Assembly: GCF_019084545.1 (NCBI RefSeq) | Contig: NZ_JAHREP010000026.1 | Span: forward strand, 1-64,000 | From: Marinobacterium ramblicola | Lineage (GTDB): Bacteria; Pseudomonadota; Gammaproteobacteria; Pseudomonadales; Balneatricaceae | Length of the DNA stretch: 64,000 nt | Direction: 5' to 3' | Part shown: piece after piece, positions 17,901 to 27,298 of the stretch | Numbering within the stretch: position 1 is the stretch's first letter | Layout of the letters: each line of letters starts with the position of its first letter | Notes under the pieces: model-generated | What the model was told of the DNA's origin: nothing | The model's input: the letters and a program-made list of their open reading frames with translations, nothing else | Databases searched by the model: none | Program-made: the position numbers and the translations under genes

Positions 17901-19217
17901 TCAGCCCACAGCGTTGGGCAGCAGCAGGGCGATGGAGGGGACGGTGAGGATCAGTGCCAGGCGCACGATGTCCGCCATCCAGAACGGCGTGACGCCACGG
18001 AAAATGGTCATCAACTTCACATCCGGGATCATCCCCCTGAGGACAAACACATTCATGCCGACGGGCGGGGTGATCAGGCTGATCTCGGTTACCACCACAA
18101 CCAGTATGCCGAACCAGATCAGATCGAATCCGAGCACCTCGACCATCGGATAGAGCACAGGAACCGTCAGCAGAATCATCGACATGCTCTCAAGTACACA
18201 GCCCAGCAGCACATAGAATGCAATGATGATCAAGATCACTGCCATGGGGCTGAAGCCCTGAGAGAGCACCCAGTTTTTCAACAGCATCGGCAGGCCGGTG
18301 AGGTTGATGAAGTTGGAGAATATCACTGCGCCGATCACCAGAATGAACAGCGTAGCGGTGGTGCGCGCCGCGTTGCTCAGCGAGCGGTTTAGCAGGTGGA
18401 AATTCAGTTTGCCGGACAGCAGCGCGATCAGAAACGCCCCGGATGCGCCGATACCGGCCGCTTCCGTGGGGGTAAAGATGCCGAGATAGATTCCGCCCAT
18501 GACGATGATGAATATCAGGTTGATTGCCCAGACCCCTTTCAGCGCTGACAGTCGTTCAGCCCAGCTCGAGCGCGCGCCGGCCGGTCCGCTCTCGGGCTTG
18601 ATACGCACGGCGATGACAACCGCTGCCATATAGAGAATGATGCCGAGCAGACCGGGCAGCAGACCGGCGATAAACAGTTTGCCGATATCGGTTTCCGTCA
18701 TCAGACCGTACACCACCAGAATGACGCTGGGTGGAATCAGGATCCCCAGGGTGCCGCCGGCCGCGATGGCGCCGGTTGCAAGACCGTCAGAGTATTTGTA
18801 TTCGCGCATGGAGGGCATGGCGACTCGCGACATCGTTGCCGCAGTGGCCATCGAACTGCCGCAGACGGCGGAGAAGGCACCGCAGGATGCCACGGTTGCC
18901 AGTGCCAGGCCGCCTCGAAAATGTCCCAAGTAAGCGTTTGCCGCTCGATACAGACCCTTGGAAAACCCCGCCTCGGTGATGATGTTGCCCATCACCAGGA
19001 ACAGCGGTACTACCGACATGCCGTAGGAGAGGCCGGTGTCGAAAGCGACCGACGCCATCATGCTCAGTGCGCTGTCCCAGCCGCGTGGGTTGCCGTAAAG
19101 CTCCAGTTGAGTGAGACCGAACCCGACCACACCCACCAGACCCATGGCGATCGCCAGCGGTATCCGCAGAAGAATCAGTGTCATCAAGGCGGCAAATCCG
19201 ATAATACTTGCTTCCAT
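17901..19217 (-). CDS. dctM: TRAP transporter large permease (DctM), system 1
   Basis: About 438 residues with roughly 12 membrane segments, the sodium-coupled channel subunit of a TRAP importer. It shows the family runs [17 protein letters not shown]-type, [26 protein letters not shown] and [17 protein letters not shown]. The second of two adjacent ATGs (19217) is used because it gives the MEAS start seen in the paralogue at 58164 and better spacing from GAGAAG. By eye the two DctM proteins are about 80 percent identical over the first 200 residues. It forms one operon with DctQ and DctP. Confidence 0.93.
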   Translation of the reverse strand: MEASIIGFAALMTLILLRIPLAIAMGLVGVVGFGLTQLELYGNPRGWDSALSMMASVAFDTGLSYGMSVVPLFLVMGNIITEAGFSKGLYRAANAYLGHFRGGLALATVASCGAFSAVCGSSMATAATMSRVAMPSMREYKYSDGLATGAIAAGGTLGILIPPSVILVVYGLMTETDIGKLFIAGLLPGLLGIILYMAAVVIAVRIKPESGPAGARSSWAERLSALKGVWAINLIFIIVMGGIYLGIFTPTEAAGIGASGAFLIALLSGKLNFHLLNRSLSNAARTTATLFILVIGAVIFSNFINLTGLPMLLKNWVLSQGFSPMAVILIIIAFYVLLGCVLESMSMILLTVPVLYPMVEVLGFDLIWFGILVVVVTEISLITPPVGMNVFVLRGMIPDVKLMTIFRGVTPFWMADIVRLALILTVPSIALLLPNAVG

Positions 19218-19220
19218 CAT

Positions 19221-19748
19221 TTACTTCTCTTCGTCCGACTGCAGGTGGTCGGCCAGATCGCCTATTACGATCAGGCAAAGGGCCAGGGCTGACAGGGAGG
19301 CGGCGACTGCCATCAAAAACGATAACCATGAATAGGGGATCTGCAGCACGGCTGTGGTATCGCCGTAACGCAGAAGGTTGAACGCGTGGTGCCAAAGCAT
19401 CCACGCGAACAGGGTAAAGCAGAATGCCCCGACCAGACTGGCAATGATCTTCAGTCGGGATACCGACCGCGAGGACAGAAAAGCATCGATAATGTCCACC
19501 GCGATGTGATTACGCTCTGAGGTAACCAACGGCAGCCCGAGAAAAATGACCGATGCCAGCATAAGCTCGGTGACTTCGAACGCTCCGGTAACGGGGGTTG
19601 CGAACAGGTAGCGCCCAACCACATCGATCAGCGTCAGCATCATCATGCAGAACATGACGAGGGTGGCGATGAGACTGAGTGGGCGTGCTATCCAGCGCTG
19701 ATACCAGCGTAACGGAGCGCTGTATTTAGACGTGAATCGGGTTGCCAC
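19221..19748 (-). CDS. dctQ: TRAP transporter small permease (DctQ), system 1
   Basis: 175 residues with four hydrophobic helices and the DctQ runs GRYLFATPVTGAFEVTELML and VIFLGLPLVTSERNHIAVD. It pairs with DctM to form the membrane part of the importer. The start is GTG 19748, preceded by GGGAGGTAAC. It lies between DctP (14 bases upstream) and DctM (directly downstream). Confidence 0.92.
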   Translation of the reverse strand: MATRFTSKYSAPLRWYQRWIARPLSLIATLVMFCMMMLTLIDVVGRYLFATPVTGAFEVTELMLASVIFLGLPLVTSERNHIAVDIIDAFLSSRSVSRLKIIASLVGAFCFTLFAWMLWHHAFNLLRYGDTTAVLQIPYSWLSFLMAVAASLSALALCLIVIGDLADHLQSDEEK

Positions 19749-19762
19749 CGTTACCTCCCGGC

Positions 19763-20776
19763 TTACTGCTCAGCTCGACTCAGTTGGCGGAACTCGGCAA
19801 GTGCCGCTTCGCCGTCAACGCCCTTGCCGGCCGCTTCCTCAAGCCATTTAGCCTCCATCGGAGCAGCGGAATCGCTGATCTCCTTCATGAACGCTGCGTC
19901 CGCTGTAACCACCTCGTTACCGTTGGCGGTAATCGCTTCCAGCCCCTTGGCGTCCCACTTGTCCCACATCTGCCCTGCCAGTCGGGCCAGCGCTTCCCCG
20001 GATACAGAGTCTATTGCGGCCTGATCCTGTTCAGACAGCGCCTCGAAACGCTCCTTGTTCATGACCAGGAAAAAGCCGAAGTTGTACAGCCCGCCGGGCA
20101 CCAGCGTCGTATGCTTGACGATATTCTGGACATTGAATGACACCACGGATTCGAGCGGGAACAGGGTGCCATCGGCGACGCCGCTGGAGAGCAGCTCATA
20201 ACTGCTGGGCGAAGGTTTCTGCAGAGTGACCGCGCCGAGCTCCGAGGCCAGATCGTTCATGAAGCCGCCACCCACGCGCATCTTCAGTCCGTTGAGATCG
20301 GCCTTGGAGTTAACGGTGCGCTTGATATTGTGAATATGTCCCGGGCCGTGCGTGAACAGCCCCAACACTTTGACATCCTTATATTCACCGGCCTGTTCTA
20401 GATACTTTTTATACACCCGCCAGTAGGCGACGGATGTACCCACTGCGCTGTCGCCTGCAAACGGGAACTCGACCATCTTGTACAGCGTGAACCGACCGGG
20501 CGTGTACCCCTGTGAGCCGTAGCCGATATCGGCCTGTCCCTCACGGGCAAGATCGTAATGCACCTTGGGGTGGCCCAGCGGAGAGGGCAGGATTACGACC
20601 TCTACCCGGCCATCTGTCGCCTGTGCAACGCTCTCGGCCCAGGGTTTCAATACATCGGTCATCATCGGATGGCTGGAAGGCACGAACGTGGACAGCGTAA
20701 GGCGCGTCTGCGCATTCGCGAAATTCGCCACTGTAGCCAAGGTAACAGCAGCAGTGAGCGCAAAAAATTTTCTCAT
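19763..20776 (-). CDS. dctP: TRAP transporter periplasmic solute-binding protein (DctP), system 1
   Basis: 337 residues with a signal peptide ending ...NFANA (about 22). It has the DctP fold with the carboxylate-binding arginine in GLKMRVGGGFMN, which implies an organic-acid ligand. The first gene of the leftward TRAP operon. It is clearly paralogous to DctP at 56576 (shared LGHPKVHYDLAR, GYTPGRF, KMVEFPF and GLFTHGPG), so the two systems probably bind related acids. The porin, aldehyde dehydrogenase and aminotransferase that diverge from it may process the imported compound. Confidence 0.92.
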   Translation of the reverse strand: MRKFFALTAAVTLATVANFANAQTRLTLSTFVPSSHPMMTDVLKPWAESVAQATDGRVEVVILPSPLGHPKVHYDLAREGQADIGYGSQGYTPGRFTLYKMVEFPFAGDSAVGTSVAYWRVYKKYLEQAGEYKDVKVLGLFTHGPGHIHNIKRTVNSKADLNGLKMRVGGGFMNDLASELGAVTLQKPSPSSYELLSSGVADGTLFPLESVVSFNVQNIVKHTTLVPGGLYNFGFFLVMNKERFEALSEQDQAAIDSVSGEALARLAGQMWDKWDAKGLEAITANGNEVVTADAAFMKEISDSAAPMEAKWLEEAAGKGVDGEAALAEFRQLSRAEQ

Positions 20777-21295
20777 TTTATAAGACTCCTGATCGGTGTT
20801 GAGGCTTAACCAGCCCAGCTTGGTTTCGGTTGACTGTTACCTCTGAGGAATGCGTGTGCAGCGTTCGCCGTTCAGGTGACCGGCGTACTGCGTACTTGCT
20901 GTCCCTCAATCGCTATCGCAAACTTGAGTCTTGCGGATTGTCTTTTTGGTTAAGTGTCAATATAGGAGATATTGGTAAATTAAATCAACATAAATAGATC
21001 TAATATTGTATCTGGTATCACATTACGAGAATATTTGTTTTTATTCTTGCCCGTGAGTGATAGCTCGGGTGTGTCGACTTTGTCTAAGCCCGGGCGCAGG
21101 CGAATGAGCTGCTTTGCTGCATCAAACCGGGCAATGAAGCTCTGTGAACGGAACGGAGTCGAGTTCCGTAGCAACCCCATTTCCTGTCCGCTCATTGTTC
21201 TTTATGAGAAAAACATCAATAAAATAGTTTTAATTGGCTCAATTTTGTGTAATAAATCTCAATATAAGATAATAAACATCATATGGAGTGGAACG
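20777..21295. promoter_or_regulatory. Divergent promoter region, TRAP system 1 and porin
   Basis: 519 bases, AT-rich near both gene starts. It contains an inverted repeat CAATAT-N5-ATATTG (20958-20974), a small hairpin CGGAAC/GTTCCG (21149-21168) and a weak match to the IclR-type palindrome (TCTCAATATAAGATA, 21257-21271). No convincing ORF lies inside; a frame extension of the porin to 21035 has no signal-peptide logic. Confidence 0.55.
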
Positions 21296-22597
21296 ATGAA
21301 CCAAACGTACATGCTCAAACGTGCTTCGAAGTTGGCAGTGGCTCTGCTCGCCGCTTCAGCCGCAACCGCATCCCAGGCCTATACGCTGATCGAAGAAGAG
21401 GGAGTTAACCTGAATCTGGATGTGGAAGCGGTGGTCGGCACATTTCGGAGCGACGAAACCTATGGCAATAGTGAGAGTGATCCTGCCTGGACGGAGGGTT
21501 ACGTAAAATATGGCTTCTCCGGCAGCAAGGCGCTAAGCAATGGCAGTCTGTTCGGTGCGGTCAATGCCTTGACTTCCGGCACCTGGGGGGACGGTGATGC
21601 CGCCGGCCTTAGCACAGGTGATGAGCGCGAGACCGATATCGAAGACCTGTACGTCGGTTATCGCAACGACATGTTCGAGTTCTCTTTCGGGCGTCAGAAG
21701 CTGGTCATCGGCGACGGTTTTATCCTTAACGGCGACGGTTTGAACATGGGTAAAGGTCTGGACGGTATTGTGCCGGGCTTCAGTGCCAACCGCGGTGGCG
21801 CATACTGGCTCGGGGCGCGCCAGGCGTTCGATAAAACCGCCGTGTTGCGTGTCGGCGGTGAGTCCGGTCCGCGTGCCGATCTGTTCTGGTTCGAGTCCGA
21901 CAACCCGGCTCAGGCCAGTGTCGAGATGGCGGGTCTTAACCTTGAGTACGTCACCGACAAGGGCACCTTCGGCTTGATGCACTTGAAGGGGTTGGATGTG
22001 GACGATAACGAAGCCGCATTCTTAGGTTACGACGGTCGTGACGGTCAGAAAACCACCAGTGTCCGCTTCCAGGGCAACGCCGGTGTCAAGAACTTGTTCC
22101 TCTCCGCCGAGTATGTGGATCAGTCTCAGGGCAACGGCAACCCGGACGCCAACGCCTGGTACGCCGAGGCGGGCTGGACCTTTGCCGACCTGCCCTGGTC
22201 GCCGAGCCTGAACTACCGTTACACCAGCTATGACGAAGGCTACGACCCGCTGCTGTTCGGTCTCAGCCGCGGTTACGGCACCTGGTTCCAGGGTGAGGTG
22301 GCGGCTAACTACGCCGGTCCCTTTGCGACTGATTCCGACATCCATTATCTGGGTGTGAAAGCTAATCCGACCGAAATGCTGACCGTAGGTGCGTCCTACT
22401 TTGACTTCAGCGATACGGTTGGCGGCTCGGGCAGCAACGATGCTAACGAGATCGATATCTGGGCCGAGTGGGTGGCTCACGATCACCTTATCATCAGTCC
22501 GCTGGTCGGCTTCTATACGCCGGACTCCGATAGCAGCACTCAGGGCAACGACAACACCAACACCTATATGCAGGTGATGGCAATTGTTCCGTTCTGA
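21296..22597 (+). CDS. Outer-membrane porin
   Basis: 433 residues. The signal peptide MNQTYMLKRASKLAVALLAA...SQA is followed by alternating beta-strand segments and a C-terminal phenylalanine (MAIVPF), the outer-membrane assembly signature. It resembles alginate-export/DUF1302-like porins of marine gammaproteobacteria but lacks a specific diagnostic motif. ATG 21296 follows GGAG and is the first codon that leaves an N-terminal signal peptide. Divergent from the TRAP operon, it likely provides outer-membrane passage for the same solute. Confidence 0.8.
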   Translation: MNQTYMLKRASKLAVALLAASAATASQAYTLIEEEGVNLNLDVEAVVGTFRSDETYGNSESDPAWTEGYVKYGFSGSKALSNGSLFGAVNALTSGTWGDGDAAGLSTGDERETDIEDLYVGYRNDMFEFSFGRQKLVIGDGFILNGDGLNMGKGLDGIVPGFSANRGGAYWLGARQAFDKTAVLRVGGESGPRADLFWFESDNPAQASVEMAGLNLEYVTDKGTFGLMHLKGLDVDDNEAAFLGYDGRDGQKTTSVRFQGNAGVKNLFLSAEYVDQSQGNGNPDANAWYAEAGWTFADLPWSPSLNYRYTSYDEGYDPLLFGLSRGYGTWFQGEVAANYAGPFATDSDIHYLGVKANPTEMLTVGASYFDFSDTVGGSGSNDANEIDIWAEWVAHDHLIISPLVGFYTPDSDSSTQGNDNTNTYMQVMAIVPF

Positions 22598-22625
22598 GGC
22601 TAGGCCTTGCGTTATCTAAAAAGAG

Positions 22626-22656
22626 CGGAGGGAGTTTCCCTCCGGTCATTTTGTTT
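22626..22656 (+). terminator. Terminator-like hairpin after the porin
   Basis: CGGAGGGA and TCCCTCCG form an 8-bp stem with a 3-nt loop (22626-22644), then a T-rich tract (ATTTTGTTTT). It ends only 14 bases before the next ATG, so it may reduce rather than stop read-through into the aldehyde dehydrogenase gene. Confidence 0.7.
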
Positions 22657-22670
22657 TAAGGGTGAAACAC

Positions 22671-24083
22671 ATGAGCGATCACTACAAACTTCTCATCAAC
22701 GGGCAGTGGGTCGAGGGGGCGAGTGAGCCCTTTGTCGTCAAGAACCCGGCTACGTTCGAGACCGTTGCCACCTGTGCCAACGCGACACCGGAACAGCTGG
22801 ATCAGGCGGTCAGTGCCGCACAGGACGCGCAGCTCGGTTGGCAGCATACCTCGCATGAAGAGCGTAAGCGGTTGCTCCACTGCATTGCGGATGAGATAGC
22901 CCAGAAGCGCGATGAAATTGCGGCGCTGATTGTGGCGGAGCAGGGCAAGCCTCTGCCGTTGGCAATCGGTGAAGTCGAAGGCGGGGTCGCCTGGGCCCAC
23001 TTTGCAGCGGATCAGGATATTCCCGTTGAGGTGCTCGAGGAGTCGGCTGAAAAGCGGATTGAGGCCCATCGCAAGCCGCTGGGCGTTGTGGCATCCATCA
23101 CACCCTGGAACTGGCCCTTCATGATCGCCGTCTGGCATTTATTCCCGGCGTTGCGGGCGGGTAATACCGTTATCAGCAAGCCTTCCGGATTGACACCGCT
23201 GAGCACCATCAAGCTGGTTGAAATCATGAATAACCACCTGCCCAACGGCGTGGCCAATATCCTGACCGGCGAGCGGGGTATTGGCAGTGGTCTGACTTCT
23301 CACCCGAATATTCAAAAGGTCGTATTTACTGGTTCGACGCCGACCGGGCAGGCGGTCATGCGCAATGCGGCGGCTAACCTGAAGCGCCTGACGCTGGAGC
23401 TCGGCGGTAATGACGCCGGTATCGTGTTGCCGGGCGCCGATGTCGAGAAAATGGCACCTGCCATCTTTGGCGCGGCGTTTCTAAACATGGGACAGACCTG
23501 CGGTGCTTTGAAGCGTCTTTATGTGCATGAGTCGCTTTACGATCAGATGTGTGCGGCGCTTGTCGCCATCGCCGGTCAACAGGTTGTCGGTAATGGCATG
23601 GACGAGGGCGTTACCTTCGGACCGGTTCAAAACGAGGATCAGCTGAATCTGGTCGCCGAGCTGGTCGAGAATGCCAGGGCGGGAGGTGCTCGGGTGCTGA
23701 CAGGCGGCGAGCCTGTCGCGGGCGTGGGGTATTTCTATCCGCCGACTATCGTCGCCGATATCTCGAACGACGCACGTCTCGTTCAGGAGGAGCAGTTCGG
23801 CCCAGTCCTGCCTGTCATCAAGTATTCCGATGTGGACGAAGCGGTTGCGATGGCCAACGGCGTGGAAGTGGGGCTCGATGGCTCTGTATGGGGGCCGGAC
23901 ACGGAAGCGGCGGCGGCCATTGCCTCGCGTCTGGAGTGTGGCACCACGTTCGTGAACACACATGCCCAGATCCAACCGAACATCCCGATGGGAGGGTGCA
24001 AGATGTCGGGCTTCGGCGTCGAGTTTGGTCTGGAAGGGTTGCTTGAGTTCACCTCGCTTCAGGTGCTTCACGTTCAGAAGTAA
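22671..24083 (+). CDS. NAD(P)-dependent aldehyde dehydrogenase
   Basis: 470 residues; oxidises an aldehyde to its acid. The catalytic glutamate is in LELGGNDAGIV and the cysteine in NMGQTCGALKRLY. The Rossmann runs TPWNWPFMIA and VFTGSTPTGQAV are intact. ATG 22671 is used (AAGGG at proper spacing); the in-frame GTG at 22662 is less likely. It is followed at 19 bases by a class III aminotransferase, so the pair can convert an omega-amine to an aldehyde and then an acid. The substrate is unknown. Confidence 0.9.
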   Translation: MSDHYKLLINGQWVEGASEPFVVKNPATFETVATCANATPEQLDQAVSAAQDAQLGWQHTSHEERKRLLHCIADEIAQKRDEIAALIVAEQGKPLPLAIGEVEGGVAWAHFAADQDIPVEVLEESAEKRIEAHRKPLGVVASITPWNWPFMIAVWHLFPALRAGNTVISKPSGLTPLSTIKLVEIMNNHLPNGVANILTGERGIGSGLTSHPNIQKVVFTGSTPTGQAVMRNAAANLKRLTLELGGNDAGIVLPGADVEKMAPAIFGAAFLNMGQTCGALKRLYVHESLYDQMCAALVAIAGQQVVGNGMDEGVTFGPVQNEDQLNLVAELVENARAGGARVLTGGEPVAGVGYFYPPTIVADISNDARLVQEEQFGPVLPVIKYSDVDEAVAMANGVEVGLDGSVWGPDTEAAAAIASRLECGTTFVNTHAQIQPNIPMGGCKMSGFGVEFGLEGLLEFTSLQVLHVQK

Positions 24084-24102
24084 CAGCTAATAGGTATTAA
24101 TC

Positions 24103-25452
24103 ATGTACGAAAAATATAAAAGCGCTCAGAAACGTTTCTGGCATCCGATGGGGCCCCCGACACCCGGTAACAAAGGTGACACGCTGATCATCACCCAGTC
24201 GAGCGGCAACTATGTCACCGATGTGGACGGCAACCGATTGCTCGATGCGATCGGTGGCCTTTGGAACGTCAACATTGGTCATAACCGTGCGGAAGTGAAG
24301 GCCGCGATCAACGCTCAGATGGATGAGCTCGGCTATTACCAGATGTTTGACGGTATCGCCCATCCGCGCGCTTATGACCTGGCAGACAAGTTGGTGGAGA
24401 TGTTCGCGCAGGAGGATATGGCGCGCGTACTGTTCAGCAGCGGCGGGTCTGATGCGGTCGAGACGGCGTTGAAAATGTCGCGCCAGTACTGGATCGCTGC
24501 CGGTGAGCCGAAGCGCATCAAGTTCATCTCGCTGCGTAACGCCTACCACGGCGTCCATATGGGTGGTACCTCGGTCGGCGGTAACAATGTGTATCACCTG
24601 AACCATGGTCCATTGTTGGCAGGCTGTATTCAGGTGGATACACCCTGGCTCTATCGCAACCCTTGGGATTGTGAAGACCCAGAGCAGCTGACCCGGCACT
24701 GCATTCGCCAGCTTGAGGAGCAGATCCTGTTCCACGGTGCTGACAGCATCGCCGCCTTTATCGCCGAGCCCGTTCAGGGTGCCGGCGGTGTCATCGTGCC
24801 CCCTGCGCAGTACTGGCCGGCGGTGCGTGAGCTGCTGAACAAGTACAACATTCTGATGATTTCCGATGAGGTGGTAACCGGTTTCGGCCGTAGCGGCAGC
24901 ATGCTCGGATCTCGTGGCTGGGGCGTCGCGCCGGATATCCTCTGTCTGGCGAAGGCTATTTCCGCCGGTTACATCCCGCTGGGTGCCACCGTGTTCAACA
25001 GGCGGATTGCCGATGCGATCGAGAACAGCCAGGACTTCTCCGGCATGATCATGCATGGCTACACCTATTCTGGTCATCCGACCGCCTGTGCGGCGGCACT
25101 CAAGGTGCTGGAGATTGTCGAGCGTGAGGATCTACCGGCCAATGCCGCTACGGTCGGTGCATCACTGCTGGAGCAATTGAAGACTCTGGTCGACAAGCAC
25201 GCTGCCATAGGTGAAGTCCGTGGCAAGGGACTGATGATTGCCCTCGATCTGGTGACGGACAAGCAGACCCGGCAACCGGTGAACCCCCAGCTGGGCTATG
25301 CCAATCGTGTCGCAGAATATGCGAAAAAGGCCGGGGTGCTGGTGCGTCCTGTCGGTACCAAGATCATTCTGTCACCTCCGCTTACCCTCACCCTGGAGGA
25401 GGCTTCGTCGATCGTCAGTGCGCTGGACCAAGCGTTCGGCTCAGCCGACTAA
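24103..25452 (+). CDS. Class III (omega-type) PLP aminotransferase
   Basis: 449 residues. Fold-type I PLP enzyme of the omega-amino-acid:pyruvate/diamine transaminase group. The PLP lysine is in LCLAKAISAGY, with the aspartate in MISDEVVTGFGR, the glycine-rich SSGGSDAVETALK phosphate site, and YSGHPTACAAA. It has the N-terminal FWHPMGPP and GLWNVNIGH runs seen in beta-alanine/amine:pyruvate transaminases. Operon partner of the upstream aldehyde dehydrogenase. The amino donor cannot be told. Confidence 0.9.
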   Translation: MYEKYKSAQKRFWHPMGPPTPGNKGDTLIITQSSGNYVTDVDGNRLLDAIGGLWNVNIGHNRAEVKAAINAQMDELGYYQMFDGIAHPRAYDLADKLVEMFAQEDMARVLFSSGGSDAVETALKMSRQYWIAAGEPKRIKFISLRNAYHGVHMGGTSVGGNNVYHLNHGPLLAGCIQVDTPWLYRNPWDCEDPEQLTRHCIRQLEEQILFHGADSIAAFIAEPVQGAGGVIVPPAQYWPAVRELLNKYNILMISDEVVTGFGRSGSMLGSRGWGVAPDILCLAKAISAGYIPLGATVFNRRIADAIENSQDFSGMIMHGYTYSGHPTACAAALKVLEIVEREDLPANAATVGASLLEQLKTLVDKHAAIGEVRGKGLMIALDLVTDKQTRQPVNPQLGYANRVAEYAKKAGVLVRPVGTKIILSPPLTLTLEEASSIVSALDQAFGSAD

Positions 25453-25468
25453 ACGATGCTCTGATCTT

Positions 25469-25495
25469 CCCCCTGCTGACGGCAGGGGGCCTTTT
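25469..25495 (+). terminator. Rho-independent terminator after the aminotransferase
   Basis: CCCCCTGC and GCAGGGGG pair (25469-25476 with 25482-25489), followed by CCTTTT. Confidence 0.78.
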
Positions 25496-25629
25496 GCCAG
25501 AGGGCGTGCAAACCGTTCTCTGTAGCGCTTTTTCGGCACGACGCACATGTCGGCTGCTTCTAATCCTTCACTCTCAGTGATCTCAGAATGCGACATTTGC
25601 CCTGCTTGGGCGTCAAGCGGCCTGGTTTT

Positions 25630-25653
25630 GCGCATTAAAATCGCAAAATGCGC
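25630..25653. promoter_or_regulatory. Inverted repeat GCGCATT-N10-AATGCGC
   Basis: Perfect 7-bp arms upstream of the long catabolic operon. Together with the CGCAAAAT and ATTTTGCG elements nearby (25642 and 25727), it suggests a multi-site operator. Confidence 0.5.
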
Positions 25654-25702
25654 GAAATATTAAAATAAATATCGCTGTTTCTGTTGACCGTTTTGTTTTT
25701 GG

Positions 25703-25717
25703 TCGCATAAAATGAGA
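25703..25717. promoter_or_regulatory. IclR-type palindrome, site A
   Basis: TCGCATAAAATGAGA, an imperfect palindrome of the form TCTCATnnnATGAGA, ends 30 bases before the ATG of the first catabolic gene. Site B (37176) has the same arms, and site C (45584, minus sense) shares 14 contiguous bases, CATAAAATGAGATT. Confidence 0.6.
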
Positions 25718-25747
25718 TTAAATGATATTTTGCGTTTGGGGTGTTAA

Positions 25748-27289
25748 ATGAATGGTGCAGAGTCTTTAGTCAAAGCGGCAGTGGAAGCCGGAATCGAATA
25801 CTGCTTCGCTAATCCGGGTACAACCGAGATGCCACTGGTTGCAGCGATGGATCGCGATCCTGGCTTTCGGCCGGTGCTGAGCATGTTCGAAGGCGTCTGC
25901 ACCGGTGCTGCCGACGGTTACGGCCGTATTGCAGGTCGTCCCGCATTGACGCTGACCCATCTTGGGCCGGGGTTTGCCAACGGCATCGCCAACCTGCACA
26001 ACGCGCGCCGGGCCAACAGCCCTATCGTTAATCTGGTAGGCGATCACGCCTCTTGGCACGTTAATTACGATCCACCTCTGGCCAGCGATATCGAGTCTCT
26101 GGCGCGCCCGGTTTCCAAGTTTGTACGTACCTCTCGATCTGCCGACGGTCTGGTTGAAGATATGGCCGCGGCGATCAACGCGGCTTGGCAGCCGAGTGGG
26201 GCGATCTCGACGCTGATGCTGCCGATGGATCTGCAGGCGGCAGAACTCACCGCAGCACCGAAAAAGATGGTGATCAATCCGCCCAAGCGTCGCTTCTTTG
26301 CCGATGGCGTCGAGGCGGTGGCCGAGCGCATCCGGGCCGGTAAGCGTCTTGTGTTCATCGTCGGCGACAACGGTTTGACTGAAGCGGGCCTTAAGGCCGC
26401 CGGTCGTATCTCGCAGCTGCCGGGCGTGAAGATGTATGCCGAAACCTTCCCCCGTGTCAGTCATCGCGGTGGCGGCCTGCCCGATCTGGACCGCTTGCCG
26501 TACTTCCCCGAAGTGGCGATAGAGGTGCTCGAGCAGTACGACGAGGTGGTCTGCGCCGGAGTGCCGGAGCCGATCTCCTACTTCGGCTACGAAGGCATAC
26601 CCTCACGGCTTGCCGAGCCGGACCGTCTGGTGATGTTGGCAGAGGTCGGTCACGACGTGGTCGGTGCGATGGAAGCGCTGGCTGATGCGGTTAATGCGCC
26701 CGCGTTTGCACCGCTGGAAGGGCAGGTGTCGATGCCGAATGCGGACGAGAAGCTGACACCTGTGTCTGTCGGTCAGGTGGTGGCAGCGGGCCTGCCGCAC
26801 GATTGCATCGTCTCGGTTGAGGGCGGTACCTGCGGTTACCCCTTTTTCACGCAGTCGGCACATGCCGCAAAGCACCGCGTCATCACCAACACCGGTGGTG
26901 CTATCGGCCAGGGGATTCCGGCCGGTTTCGGTGCAGCACTGGCCGAGCCGGGCAATACCGTGGTCTGCCTGCAGTCCGACGGTAGCGCTCAGTACACCAT
27001 CCAGACGCTGTGGAGCATCGCGCGGGAGAACCTGCCGGTGGTGATCCTGATCGCTGCCAACCACAAGTACAACATTCTGCAGAATGAGCTGCGCCGTTAC
27101 GGTGTAACGGAGTTTGGCCAGAACTCTCTGGCGTTGACCGAGCTGGATCGCCCGCGTGTGGATTGGCAGGCGCTGGCCAAAGGCTATGGCGTGCCGTCCG
27201 TTAGCGTAGAGCGTAATGCCGAACTGATGTTGGCACTGAGAGAAGCGGTGGCAGCGAAAGAGCCGCGACTAATTGAGATGAGCTTGTAA
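25748..27289 (+). CDS. Thiamine-diphosphate-dependent enzyme (acetolactate synthase/decarboxylase-like)
   Basis: 513 residues of the ThDP superfamily in three domains. The N-terminal PYR domain has the cofactor-activating glutamate in SMFEGVCTGAADGYGR; the C-terminal PP domain has the ThDP/Mg motif SDGSAQYTIQTLWS ending in NHKYNIL. It is shorter than true acetolactate synthase and has no partner small subunit, so a 2-oxoacid decarboxylase (benzoylformate, phenylpyruvate or indolepyruvate class) is more likely. The next gene is an aldehyde dehydrogenase, so 2-oxoacid to aldehyde to acid is the natural reading. First gene of a long operon, 30 bases after site A. Confidence 0.82.
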   Translation: MNGAESLVKAAVEAGIEYCFANPGTTEMPLVAAMDRDPGFRPVLSMFEGVCTGAADGYGRIAGRPALTLTHLGPGFANGIANLHNARRANSPIVNLVGDHASWHVNYDPPLASDIESLARPVSKFVRTSRSADGLVEDMAAAINAAWQPSGAISTLMLPMDLQAAELTAAPKKMVINPPKRRFFADGVEAVAERIRAGKRLVFIVGDNGLTEAGLKAAGRISQLPGVKMYAETFPRVSHRGGGLPDLDRLPYFPEVAIEVLEQYDEVVCAGVPEPISYFGYEGIPSRLAEPDRLVMLAEVGHDVVGAMEALADAVNAPAFAPLEGQVSMPNADEKLTPVSVGQVVAAGLPHDCIVSVEGGTCGYPFFTQSAHAAKHRVITNTGGAIGQGIPAGFGAALAEPGNTVVCLQSDGSAQYTIQTLWSIARENLPVVILIAANHKYNILQNELRRYGVTEFGQNSLALTELDRPRVDWQALAKGYGVPSVSVERNAELMLALREAVAAKEPRLIEMSL

Positions 27290-27298
27290 GGAGGCGAT

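Noticed and set aside
21257-21271. Fifth IclR-type site upstream of the porin
   Set aside because: TCTCAATATAAGATA keeps only part of the right arm; too weak to claim beyond mention.
25748-27289. True acetolactate synthase (ilvB/ilvI)
   Set aside because: No small subunit follows, the protein is short, and the context is catabolic with an aldehyde dehydrogenase.
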